Under the pieces are notes generated by a model, which saw nothing but the letters and a program-made list of their open reading frames with translations, made no database searches and was not told the DNA's origin. The position numbers and the translations under genes were made by a program. A DNA stretch of 64,000 bases from CAIZQW01 sp942493055. GTDB lineage: Bacteria; Verrucomicrobiota; Kiritimatiellia; RFP12; UBA1067. This document shows positions 1 to 8,600 of the stretch, one piece after another (position 1 is the first letter of the stretch; each line of letters opens with the position of its first letter). Location: positions 5,456,001 through 5,520,000 of the forward strand of contig OW818680.1 of NCBI GenBank assembly GCA_942493055.1, read 5' to 3'.

Positions 1-1
1 A

Positions 2-1726
2 CTTGATCTGGCTGCCACGGTGGCCAAGCCCAAGCGCTGGGATCTCGCATCGCCGAACCGCTATGTGGCGCGCGTGAGCGTGAAGGTTGACGGAAAGACC
101 GTGGATGTCGTTGATCAGGTTTTTGGTTTCCGCACCCTTGAGTTTACTGCGCGTGACGGCTTCAAGTTGAACGGACGTCGCGTGGAAATGTACGGCACCT
201 GCAATCATCATGATCTCGGCGCGCTGGGCGCGGCTTTCAATACGCGGGCGATGGAACGCCAACTCGAGATTTTGAAAGAGATGGGCAACAATGCCTTCCG
301 GACGTCTCATAATCCGCCTGCGCCCGAACTGGTCGAGCTGTGTGACCGCATGGGCATTGTGATGATGGTCGAGGCCTTTGACTGTTGGAAGGGCGGCAAG
401 ACGGCGAATGATTACAGCAGACTATTTGATGAATGGCATGCCAAGGACCTTCAGACGATGGTGCGCCGTGATCGCAACAACCCCAGTGTGATCATCTGGA
501 GCATTGGCAATGAGATACGGGAGCAGAATGGGCCGGACATGGCCAAGATGCTCCGTGACATCGTGTATGCCGAGGATCCGACGCGACCGGTGATTGCAGG
601 CTGCAACAATGCAGGCGCGGGGTTTAACGGGTTTCAACATGCCGTGGATATCTTTGGACTGAACTATCACACGGGCTCGTTTTCTAAATTTCTGGCCCAT
701 CCTGGCAATGAAAAACGGCCGATGATCTCGAGCGAGTCATCGTCGTGTGTCAGTTCCCGTGGCGAATATTTCTTCCCGGTCAAGCGCGGCAATGACTCGC
801 GCGTGAACTTCCAGGTCTCCTCCTACGACGTGGATGCTCCGGGCTGGGCCTGTCCGCCAGACGAAGAGTTTGCGGCTTTGGACAAGAATCCTGCGGTCAT
901 GGGCGAGTTCGTCTGGACGGGCTTTGACTACATCGGCGAGCCGACACCTTACAACAACGATGTCAGCAACCTGCTGAACTTCTCGGACCCTGCCAAGAAG
1001 GAGGCGATGAAGAAGGAGCTCGAAGCGCTGGGCAAGCTGAAGGTGCCTTCCGCGAGCAGCTACTTCGGTATTCTGGACCTCTGCGGGTTTAAGAAGGACC
1101 GTTTCTACAGCTATCAGGCGCGGTGGCGTCCGGAGCTGCCCATGGCGCACATCTTCCCGCATTGGAACTGGCCGGAGCGGGTCGGGCAGGTCACGCCGGT
1201 GCATGTCTACACCTCCGGCGACGAGGCCGAGTTATTCTTGAACGGGACGTCGCTCGGACGCAAGCAGAAGCAGCCGTTTGAATACCGCTTGCGCTGGGAC
1301 GATGTCGTGTACGCGCCAGGTGAGTTGAAGGTGGTGGCCTACAAGAAGGGCAAGGCGTGGGCCACGGACACGGTCAAGACCACAGGTGAAGCAACGAAGA
1401 TTCTGCTTTCCGTGGATCGTGACACGATTACGGCCGATGGCCTGGATCTGGCCTTTGTGACGGTCACGATCACGGACAAGAATGGCCTCCTCGTACCGCG
1501 CAGCAACAACCTTGTAAAATTCTCTGTGACCGGGCCAGGCGAGATTGTCGCGGTCGGCAATGGTGATGCAGCCAGTCACGAGCCCTTCCAGGCCAAGCAG
1601 CGCAAGGCCTTTAATGGGCTTTGCCAAGTGATTGTCAAAGCTAAGGCAGGCCAGGCCGGGAAGATGGTGCTCAAGGCTGAAGCCGAAGGGCTGGCGAGTG
1701 GCGAGATCGTGATGAGTGGGCAGTAG
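2..1726 (+). CDS. Glycoside hydrolase family 2 protein (beta-galactosidase-like), 5' truncated by window edge
   Basis: The reading frame is open to the window edge with no stop, so the N-terminal sugar-binding domain lies outside. Counting from an internal GTG at 20, a TIM barrel follows a 'GFR' Ig-like strand. It carries the GH2 acid/base glutamate in 'SIGNEI' (Glu165) and a nucleophile glutamate in 'GEFVWTGFDYIGEP' (Glu296). The C-terminal ~190 residues resemble the DUF4982 and GH2 C-terminal Ig-like domains. The family hydrolyses terminal beta-D-galactosides (some members beta-glucuronides or mannosides); the exact substrate cannot be read from sequence. It is probably secreted like its neighbours, but the signal peptide is not in the window. 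The stop codon sits inside the loop of a perfect 22-bp inverted repeat, next to a repeat array. Confidence 0.9.
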   Translation, partial: LDLAATVAKPKRWDLASPNRYVARVSVKVDGKTVDVVDQVFGFRTLEFTARDGFKLNGRRVEMYGTCNHHDLGALGAAFNTRAMERQLEILKEMGNNAFRTSHNPPAPELVELCDRMGIVMMVEAFDCWKGGKTANDYSRLFDEWHAKDLQTMVRRDRNNPSVIIWSIGNEIREQNGPDMAKMLRDIVYAEDPTRPVIAGCNNAGAGFNGFQHAVDIFGLNYHTGSFSKFLAHPGNEKRPMISSESSSCVSSRGEYFFPVKRGNDSRVNFQVSSYDVDAPGWACPPDEEFAALDKNPAVMGEFVWTGFDYIGEPTPYNNDVSNLLNFSDPAKKEAMKKELEALGKLKVPSASSYFGILDLCGFKKDRFYSYQARWRPELPMAHIFPHWNWPERVGQVTPVHVYTSGDEAELFLNGTSLGRKQKQPFEYRLRWDDVVYAPGELKVVAYKKGKAWATDTVKTTGEATKILLSVDRDTITADGLDLAFVTVTITDKNGLLVPRSNNLVKFSVTGPGEIVAVGNGDAASHEPFQAKQRKAFNGLCQVIVKAKAGQAGKMVLKAEAEGLASGEIVMSGQ

Positions 1727-1748
1727 GCCCACTCATCACGATCTCGCC
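1700..1748. repeat. Perfect 22-bp inverted repeat across the GH2 stop codon
   Basis: Positions 1700-1721 (last GH2 codons) are repeated exactly in reverse complement at 1727-1748, with the 5-nt loop 'agtag' containing the stop codon. No T-run follows, so it is not a standard terminator, though the RNA would form a very stable hairpin. Its right arm overlaps by two bases the first hairpin of the repeat array, which suggests it arose when that array was laid down. Confidence 0.9.
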
Positions 1749-2060
1749 TGCGTAAACGCAGGAAGCCCGACTTGCCCGTGTGGCGGTGCAGGGAGCCGGA
1801 CTGGCCCTGCCTGGGAAGAAGGAAGCCCGACTTGCCCGTGTGGCGGTGCAGGAAGCCGAACTGGCCCTGCCTGGGAAGAAGGAAGCCCGACTTGCCCGTG
1901 TGGCGGTGCAGGGAGCCGGACTTGCCCGTGTGGCGGTGCAGGAAGCCCGACTTGCCCGTGTGGCGGTGCAGGAAGCCGAACTGGCCTGCGTGGGAAGCAG
2001 GAAGCCCGACTTGCCTGCGTAAACGCAGGAAGCCGAACTTGCCCGTATGAACGCACAGGC
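1747..2060. repeat. Left REP-like tandem array beside the Y1 transposase gene
   Basis: About ten imperfect 30-nt units run head to tail, each with a core like 'AAGCCCGACTTGCC' or 'AAGCCGAACTTGCC'. The first unit (1747-1762) and one near 2021-2036 carry a clean hairpin, CCTGCG-TAAA-CGCAGG, directly before the core. Inner units carry degenerate forms (for example CCTGC...GCAGG near 1985-2001). A hairpin followed by a fixed short tail is the layout of REP sequences used by REP-associated tyrosine transposases. All six frames are open through the array only because the period is a multiple of three; I see no gene here. Confidence 0.85.
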
Positions 2061-2093
2061 AGCCCAACTTAAGCGCAATATGGCAGTTGGGCT
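2061..2093. repeat. Hairpin at the 3' end of the transposase gene
   Basis: AGCCCAACT (2061-2069) pairs with AGTTGGGCT (2085-2093) across a 15-nt loop, eight bases beyond the minus-strand stop codon. There is no U-tract on either side, so it may be an element end or an RNA-stabilising hairpin rather than an intrinsic terminator. Confidence 0.5.
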
Positions 2094-2101
2094 TTACGCA
2101 T

Positions 2102-3007
2102 TTATGCGTTGGCAATGGCCGCGCACCACTCATTCATGAGCAGGCATTTTTCACGGGTGAGCGTGGTCTCTTTTGACTCGGGAAAGGCGCTTAAAATAAG
2201 CAGCCTGCCTTGCGCGCACAAATCAAAATAATGCCCATGCGGCTTGTAATACGGACGAAAGGCGTCTGGCTTCATCAGGATCAGGTCGCCGTAGTCCTGC
2301 TGCATGACCATCTCCGCAATGGCTTTTTCACCTGGCGAGATGAAGGGCGAGATCACGACTGCGCCTTGCGCAACTTCACGTCGGATATGTGAGGCGACAG
2401 TGTCAATCTCCTGAGCCGTAGCGCTTCTCGACAGGCGCACATTAATGAACAGGGGCCGATCAAGAAAGAAGAGGTTGCCGTAACCGCTCCAGGTTTGTGC
2501 CGGAGGAAGTCGCGCATGGGTCAGGTTGTTGACGCGGACGAAAAGATCCGGATTCGCGCGCTTGACGCAGAAGCGGCGGGGGTTGTCTCGGATATAGGCG
2601 GAGTAAGCATCGAGAGCGCCTCGCCGCAACACAATCAAATCGTGGTAGCCCGGGTTCCATGCCTGCAATCCCGGGTTGGCGCATTGCTTGCGGAGGGCGC
2701 TTGTCACCAATGACTTGAAGGCCCGGATCGGGACGCCGAGCGGTTGCTCCATGCGCTCTCTGACGCGGATGATGCCATGCAGGTGATCTGGCATGAGCAT
2801 GAGTGTGGAGGTTTCAACCTGGGGGTACATTTCAGGAAGGCTGCGCCACTGCGCCAAAGCAATCTGGCCCGCATCCGTGTAATGCGAACACCCCTTGTCG
2901 CAGGTTGCAAGGATTGGGGCGCGATCTTTTGTGGTGATGGTAATCATGTAGAAGCAGGGCTCGCAATAATCGTGCTGGGAGCAGCGATAGCCTTGCGGTT
3001 TAACCAC
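2102..3007 (-). CDS. REP-associated tyrosine transposase (Y1/HUH family) with a C-terminal Rossmann-like extension
   Basis: The N-terminal half matches IS200-like Y1 single-strand transposases. It opens with a 'GYRCSQHDY...FYMITITTKDR' strand, has the HUH metal motif in 'MPDHLHGIIRV', and the nucleophile-bearing helix 'SAYIRDNPRR'. Such proteins nick and rejoin REP hairpins in single-stranded DNA. I place the start at a GTG (3007), 301 aa; an ATG at 2947 is the alternative. The upstream open frame is only the translated repeat array. The last ~150 residues ('GAVVISPFISPGEKAI...GRLLILSAFP') are not part of a minimal Y1 enzyme and read like an alpha/beta nucleotide-binding (DprA/LOG-like) domain; this is inference. 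Repeat arrays flank the gene on both sides, and there are no classical IS ends. Confidence 0.82.
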   Translation of the reverse strand: MVKPQGYRCSQHDYCEPCFYMITITTKDRAPILATCDKGCSHYTDAGQIALAQWRSLPEMYPQVETSTLMLMPDHLHGIIRVRERMEQPLGVPIRAFKSLVTSALRKQCANPGLQAWNPGYHDLIVLRRGALDAYSAYIRDNPRRFCVKRANPDLFVRVNNLTHARLPPAQTWSGYGNLFFLDRPLFINVRLSRSATAQEIDTVASHIRREVAQGAVVISPFISPGEKAIAEMVMQQDYGDLILMKPDAFRPYYKPHGHYFDLCAQGRLLILSAFPESKETTLTREKCLLMNEWCAAIANA

Positions 3008-3394
3008 GCGTGAACGCGTGGAGCCGAACTTGCCGGGTGGAAGGCCCGCGACTGAGTTGGGCGTGGAACCGAACTGGCCGGGTGGAAGGCCCGCGGCTGA
3101 GTTGGGCGTGGAGCCGAACTTGCCGGGTGGAAGGCCCGCGACTGAGTTGGGCGTGGAGCCGAACTTGCCGGGTGGAAGGCCCGCGACTGAGTTGGGCGTG
3201 GAACCGAACTGGCCGGGTGGAAGGCCCGCGGCTGAGTTGGGCGTGGAGCCGAACTTGCCGGGTGGAAGGCCCGCGACTGAGTTGGGCGTGGAGCCGAACT
3301 TGCCGGGTGGAAGGCCCGCGACTGAGTTGGGCGTGGAGCCGAACTTGCCGGGTGGAAGGCCCGCGACTGAGTTGGGCGTGGAGCCGAACTTGCC
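3004..3394. repeat. Right REP-like tandem array: hairpin plus nine 45-nt units
   Basis: A hairpin CCACGCG-TGAA-CGCGTGG (3004-3021) leads into units starting at 3018, 3063, 3108, 3153, 3198, 3243, 3288, 3333 and a partial one at 3378. Every unit contains 'GAGCCGAACTTGCC' or the variant 'GAACCGAACTGGCC'. The variant occurs in units 2 and 5, spaced three units (135 nt) apart, which suggests that blocks of three were duplicated. The core matches that of the left array on the other side of the transposase gene. The array fills the gap between the transposase start and the pbpC stop. Confidence 0.9.
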
Positions 3395-3428
3395 TGCATT
3401 ACTTGTGAACGAGGGATATGGCATGTTA

Positions 3429-5654
3429 TTACTCAATCGTGATTGTAGCTGAGGCGGCGGCGCCGGAGAGTGTGGAACAGGTGAAGCGGTGGGAGCCGCG
3501 TTCAGGGTTCCAGAAGAAGGGGTTGACGCCTGATGAGGTGCCTTCCAGGGCATCATTCCTGAACCAGTAGACAGGTTCGCCGGGTGTTGCGCCCGAGATC
3601 TTAAAGACGATCTGCTGGTTAGACATGCCATCAACCATGCGGAATGTGGTGTCGTTGTAGGGCTGCAGAATCTTCAGTTCGTTTTCAGTGGCTGAGGGTT
3701 GCAACGGGCCCTTTCGCTGGGAGGTCAAGAACTCTTCAACATCGCGAGGCCATTTGACCGTGACGGTGTTGTCGGTTGTACGCACATGCACAGGACAGAT
3801 TTCATACGAGGAGCACTCCTTTAACGCGTATCCAGTGATCCGGCGTTCGCAGAGCGGTCCAGGGACGCGGCCCGAGGTGGCGCAGACCTCCCGATCGATG
3901 ACGGAGGCGGGGCGTTTGAACGTCGGCCCCTCGCCGTTGGAATAGAGTGTCCGCACGATTTCAAAGGCAACAGGCGCTGCAATTTTCTTGCCGATGCGCG
4001 CATCAGGTCCGCGCTGGCCGCGCTTGTTGCCGAACCAGACGGCGATGACGTATTCCGGGTTCCACGCCACGGTCCAGGCGTCGCGGAAGCCGGAGGATGT
4101 GCCGGTCTTCCAGGCGAATTGCGGCAGCTTGGCATCTGCCATGTGGCCGATCGCATCCTTCGACCGTTCGCCGCCGCTGAGCATGTCGCTGACCATCCAG
4201 GCAGCGCCCTCAGAAAAGATGCGCTGCCTGCGCAGGGCAGGAGCGGGGAGGGCGCGCGGGGTGCACTCCATCCAGATGCCGTTGCGTGCAAGGCATGCAT
4301 ACGCATTGGCGAGGTCAATGAGGCGAACAGACCCTGTGCCGAGCACAAGACCCAGTCCGTAATGTTCAGCAGGTTTATTTAATGTGCTGAAGCCCAGTTG
4401 GTGCAGGGTGTTGTAAAAGCGCGGCAGGCCGGAGAGTTCTTCGACCTCAATGGCCGGCAGATTCAAGGAGAGAATAAGGGCGTCGCGCGCAGAGACGAGC
4501 CCCATGAAGGCACCTGAAAAGTTCAGCGGCACGTCGTTTCCAAAGCGCCGCGGTATGTCAGAGAGGATTTGCGCGGGTGTCAGCTTGCCTTCATCCATGG
4601 CGAGCGCGAAGGCGAAGGGTTTTAAGGTCGAGCCTGCTGCGCGGGGCGTGGTGGCTGTGTTGACCTGTCCGCTCTCTTGGGAGAAGTAGTTGCCGGAGCA
4701 GTTCATGGCCCGTACAGCGCCTGTGGCGACTTCAATCACGACAACAGCGCCATCGCAACCGTTCTCGCTCGCGGTGCGCTGAAGATAGGTGTCGACGCTT
4801 TGCTGCAACGCAGCGTCCAGGGTGGTCAGCAGGTCCTGCCGTACGGGGTGCAAGGTTCGCAAGGTCCAATCGCAGAAAAAGGGGGCTGCAAAGGGGCGCT
4901 TCGCGCGGAAAAGCACAAACGGGACCGCTTCAGCATCCCTGCGCATGGAGGCGGTGATCACGCCGAGTTTTTCCATGCGTTCCAAGACATACGTGCGCCG
5001 CTTCTTGGCTGCCTCCGGATGGCGGTCGGGACGGAAGCGGGTCGGGGACTGTAACAGCCCTGCAAGGAGCGAGGCTTCAGCAAGGTTCAGGTCTTTTGGC
5101 GATTTACCGAACCACCCCTGTGCGGCGGATTCAATGCCGACAAAGTTTGAGGCAAAGGGTGCGCGGTTCAGATACTGGGAGAGAATCTCCTCTTTTGAGA
5201 GGGCGCGTTCCAGTCGCAGGGCTTGGACGGTTTCAACGCCCTTCCAGAACCATGTGCGCGGATGGGGTTGAATCAGTCGCACGGTCTGCATCGTGATGGT
5301 GGAGGCGCCGGAGATACGTCTGCGGGAGGTGATGTTTTGCCAGAGCGCGCGGAAGAGCGAGCGCGGGCTGACGCCGGCATGTGAGAGAAAACGGCAATCT
5401 TCAGAGGCAATGGCCGCCTTGACGATCCAATCTTCCTTCGCAGCGCGATAACAGGGTCTGGAGTCGACATCACCAATGCCCAGCCCGACGCGCAAGATCG
5501 TTCCCTCGCGGTCGCGCAAAATCATGCCGCCACGATACTGTTTCGACGCCTCCAAGGGCGGTGGGCAGGCGAACCAGACGATGGTGGCAACCACGGAACC
5601 GAGAAGGATGCTCCAGATGAGTTGTTTCAGTTTAACGGAGCTTTTGGTTTTCAC
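3429..5654 (-). CDS. pbpC: Penicillin-binding protein 1C (bifunctional peptidoglycan synthase)
   Basis: 741 aa with one N-terminal membrane anchor (about 12-30). The glycosyltransferase domain has its catalytic glutamate in 'IASEDCRF' (Glu85) and a 'GASTITMQ' motif. The transpeptidase domain shows SxxK (Ser342-Lys345), SLN (396-398) and KTGTS (516-520). The C-terminal ~90 residues match the PBP1C-specific C-terminal domain. It would polymerise and cross-link peptidoglycan from the inner membrane. The start lies 3 nt after the stop of the macroglobulin gene, so the two are co-transcribed and probably translationally coupled. This gene pair is well known in proteobacteria, where it is thought to repair the wall after attack. 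All key residues are present. Confidence 0.95.
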   Translation of the reverse strand: MKTKSSVKLKQLIWSILLGSVVATIVWFACPPPLEASKQYRGGMILRDREGTILRVGLGIGDVDSRPCYRAAKEDWIVKAAIASEDCRFLSHAGVSPRSLFRALWQNITSRRRISGASTITMQTVRLIQPHPRTWFWKGVETVQALRLERALSKEEILSQYLNRAPFASNFVGIESAAQGWFGKSPKDLNLAEASLLAGLLQSPTRFRPDRHPEAAKKRRTYVLERMEKLGVITASMRRDAEAVPFVLFRAKRPFAAPFFCDWTLRTLHPVRQDLLTTLDAALQQSVDTYLQRTASENGCDGAVVVIEVATGAVRAMNCSGNYFSQESGQVNTATTPRAAGSTLKPFAFALAMDEGKLTPAQILSDIPRRFGNDVPLNFSGAFMGLVSARDALILSLNLPAIEVEELSGLPRFYNTLHQLGFSTLNKPAEHYGLGLVLGTGSVRLIDLANAYACLARNGIWMECTPRALPAPALRRQRIFSEGAAWMVSDMLSGGERSKDAIGHMADAKLPQFAWKTGTSSGFRDAWTVAWNPEYVIAVWFGNKRGQRGPDARIGKKIAAPVAFEIVRTLYSNGEGPTFKRPASVIDREVCATSGRVPGPLCERRITGYALKECSSYEICPVHVRTTDNTVTVKWPRDVEEFLTSQRKGPLQPSATENELKILQPYNDTTFRMVDGMSNQQIVFKISGATPGEPVYWFRNDALEGTSSGVNPFFWNPERGSHRFTCSTLSGAAASATITIE

Positions 5655-5657
5655 TTT

Positions 5658-8600
5658 CTATTTAATCGTGAGCCGCGTGGCACCGTGACGGCTGAAGGTG
5701 CCGGGGTCATACATGGCCTGCGCAGAAATGGCGGGGACGATAAAGTCGCCTGACGTCACGGCACGGACGGCATACGTGTATGTTTGACGTTTTGAGATTG
5801 TTTTTGTGAACAGCAGTAATCGGTCGTCGCGCATTTCACGGTGGAGAATCCAGCTATCCTCAGAGACGGAGGCCTTCTGATCTGAGCCCGTCTCAATTTC
5901 AAGGCCAGCCGGCAGGAGATCTTCAATGACCAGGTCTTTCTTTTCGCCTTGCAGGGGGTCGATGAGAATCTCAATCCAGAGCAGGTCGCCGCGTGCAATC
6001 GTGGTCACATTGGTCAGGATTCTGTCTGACGTGATAAAGCTCCGGCGCACGGCGATCCCTTGATCGATGTTCGTGATCTTGGGCTGCGCGGGAACGGCGT
6101 GCGTGAGGCGCGAGATGTAAACCGGCTCCTGCGAGGTGTTTTTGAGGGTTGCAGCGTGAGGGGTGGTCCAGACGGCCGAGTTTGTGGGTGTCAGCTGCTT
6201 GGCAGCGCCATTCCACAACAGGCTGGCGCTCTCCGACTTTGATGAGAGGTCAATATGCTGGACGAGCCGTCCGAGCGCCAGCAGCGCCAGTGCATTGTCC
6301 TGGGTTGTGCCCCAGTGACCGCGCTGGGTGCGCTTCTTCTCGATTTCGGTTGCGCAATTCAAGGCAAAGGTGGAGGAGGGGTCAATTTCGCACCACACCA
6401 GAAGTCCAAAGGCTGCCTCGCGCAGTCCGTCGACAGTCTTGACGGTCTCCAGCACGCCGCGTCCTTTTGCGATGTCACCTGAGCGGACAAGGGCCCGCGC
6501 CAAATGGAAGCGGTCTTCCGTGTTCAACGAATAGCATTTTTCAAAGAGGCGCAGCATGGTGCCATGTGCAGGACGTTTTGCAAGTGCGAGCACATGACAG
6601 ATATAGGCCGCGTCGGCGCATTTCTCGTTGCGCAATTCATCTTCAAGAAAACTGGTGCAGAAGGGGAGGACATCCGCCGGGATTTTGTAGCCTGCATTGG
6701 CGGCTTCAACCAGGAAGTGCGAGGCGTAAACGGATTCGTATTTGGCGACGTCGTAAGCACCCGGCCACATGGCGAAGCCGTTATAGCGCTGCATAGAGAG
6801 GATGCGCGAGACAGCCGCCTCGATGAGGTCAGGGGCTTCATCTCCGAGCGAGGTGTTTTTAAACGCGACCTGCTTCGCCAGTTCTTTCAGCGGGATCAAA
6901 GGGAAGACGGACGAGGTCGTCTGCTCTAAGCAGCCATACGGGTAGTGGATGACATATTCGAGCGCGCCAACCAAGTTAATGGAGGGGCGCATCGAGACGT
7001 AGACGGTTTGCAAGAAGGTGCTGGGCAAGCAGTTCTCGCTAGGTTTGAACGTCCGCTCTTCGTTGGGTTTCAGGACAAGCTGTTCGCTCGAGTCCTCCCA
7101 CGATACGGCTGGACGCACAGCAAGCTCAATCGTCTCTTCATAGTGCTCACCTGCACCCTCGACCTTGATCGTAACGCGTGCGAGGCCGACTTGCTCTTGT
7201 ACCTTTGCTGTGAAGAGAACGCTGCGGGACTCCCCGACGGCGAGTTCAATGTTCTGCTTGGGTGTGTCGATGGAGACCGGCCCTTCAGCCGTGGTCGAGA
7301 GTTGCACAGGGGCGGCTTTACCGCTTTCGTTGTGGAGGGTCACCTGGAATGTGGCTTGGTCATTCGGGGCTAGGAAACGTGGTAGATCAGGTTGCACAAC
7401 CAGTTTGCGTTTGACTTTAATGGAGGCTTCCGAAGAACCTGTTGCTTGACTGTTCCACGCAATGGCCATGAGCCGCAGTTCGCCTGTAAATTCAGGCAGC
7501 GCGATGGAGACAGTTGCGGTGCCGTCTGCATCGAGTGCGACATTGCCTTTCCAAAGGGAGACAGGCTTGAACCGGCGCGAGGCAATGGGGTTCAGGCGCT
7601 TCATGGCAAACTCCTCTTCGCCGTCACCGCCGGCATGCGAGGCAGCGGCCAGCGCTTGTTCGTCCGTGATAGGCATAAGCTGGCTGAAGATGTCGTAGAA
7701 CGACAAGCCTGCTGTGCGAATACGTTTGAAGAAGGGGTAGGGGGCGGGCGTCTTCATGCCGGTGAGCATGCAGATGCCTTCGTCCACGGCCAGTACGGTG
7801 ATTGCCGCCTGCTGCGCGGGTTGGCCGTTCGCATCCTTGACTGTAATTTTGATGGGCAGGGTCGTCTTGGGCGCAACAGCCGGGAGGTCTGTCTTTACGC
7901 TGACATTGAGTTTATGTTCAGCAGGGCTTATCCGGAGGGTTTCAATGCCGGAGGCGCGGTGCGCGCTCCAGACGCTTTCAGCACGCGCCGGGCGTATGAC
8001 GCTGACGGCGACTTCGAGATTGGGCGACCAGGCTTTGTGGGCTGTCCACGTGACCTCGGCCGTATTATTGGTCATGATGACCACCTGGTTTTCAAGGATG
8101 TGTGTCTGCTGCAGAGTGACCCACGCAGTACCCGGGAAGGGTGAGCGGATTTGCATGCGGATGGTTTCATCCGGCTGATAACTCTCCTTGTCAAAGACGA
8201 GCTTGACGCGGTCGGGTGACGAGCGGTCCCAGGCGACGGAGGGGGAGTTGCTGTCACTGGAGATGAAGAGCCAGCTGGTTGACGTTTGTGAAACAGGGTC
8301 TGTGAGGGTCAAGAGGTAATCGCCTGTGTCTGCTGGCACGGTGAAGGGGATGGAGGTCTCTTGGCCTTTGCAAGTGACCGCGTTTGTAAAGATGAGGCTC
8401 TTGATGCGCTGGCTCTCCCACTGGTAATAGCCGCGCGGATCCTTTCGGAAATTGCTGATCCAGGAAAGTTGCTCGATGGTGAGCGCGAGCGTGACTGGGG
8501 CGGGGTTGGACGTGCCGTCAGGGAGGACATTTGCGATGTGAAGCGTCTCCTCGTGTCCGGCCTTCAGGATATTCTTCTTGGGGTTCTTGATGCCGATGTA

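Noticed and set aside
1716..2133. Open reading frames in all frames across the left repeat array
   Set aside because: The 30-nt period keeps every frame open; the predicted peptides are pure repeats with no start context.
3008..3634. Long N-terminal extension of the transposase into the 45-nt repeat array
   Set aside because: It would encode only a 15-residue repeat and run into the pbpC gene on the same strand; family starts are near 3007 or 2947.
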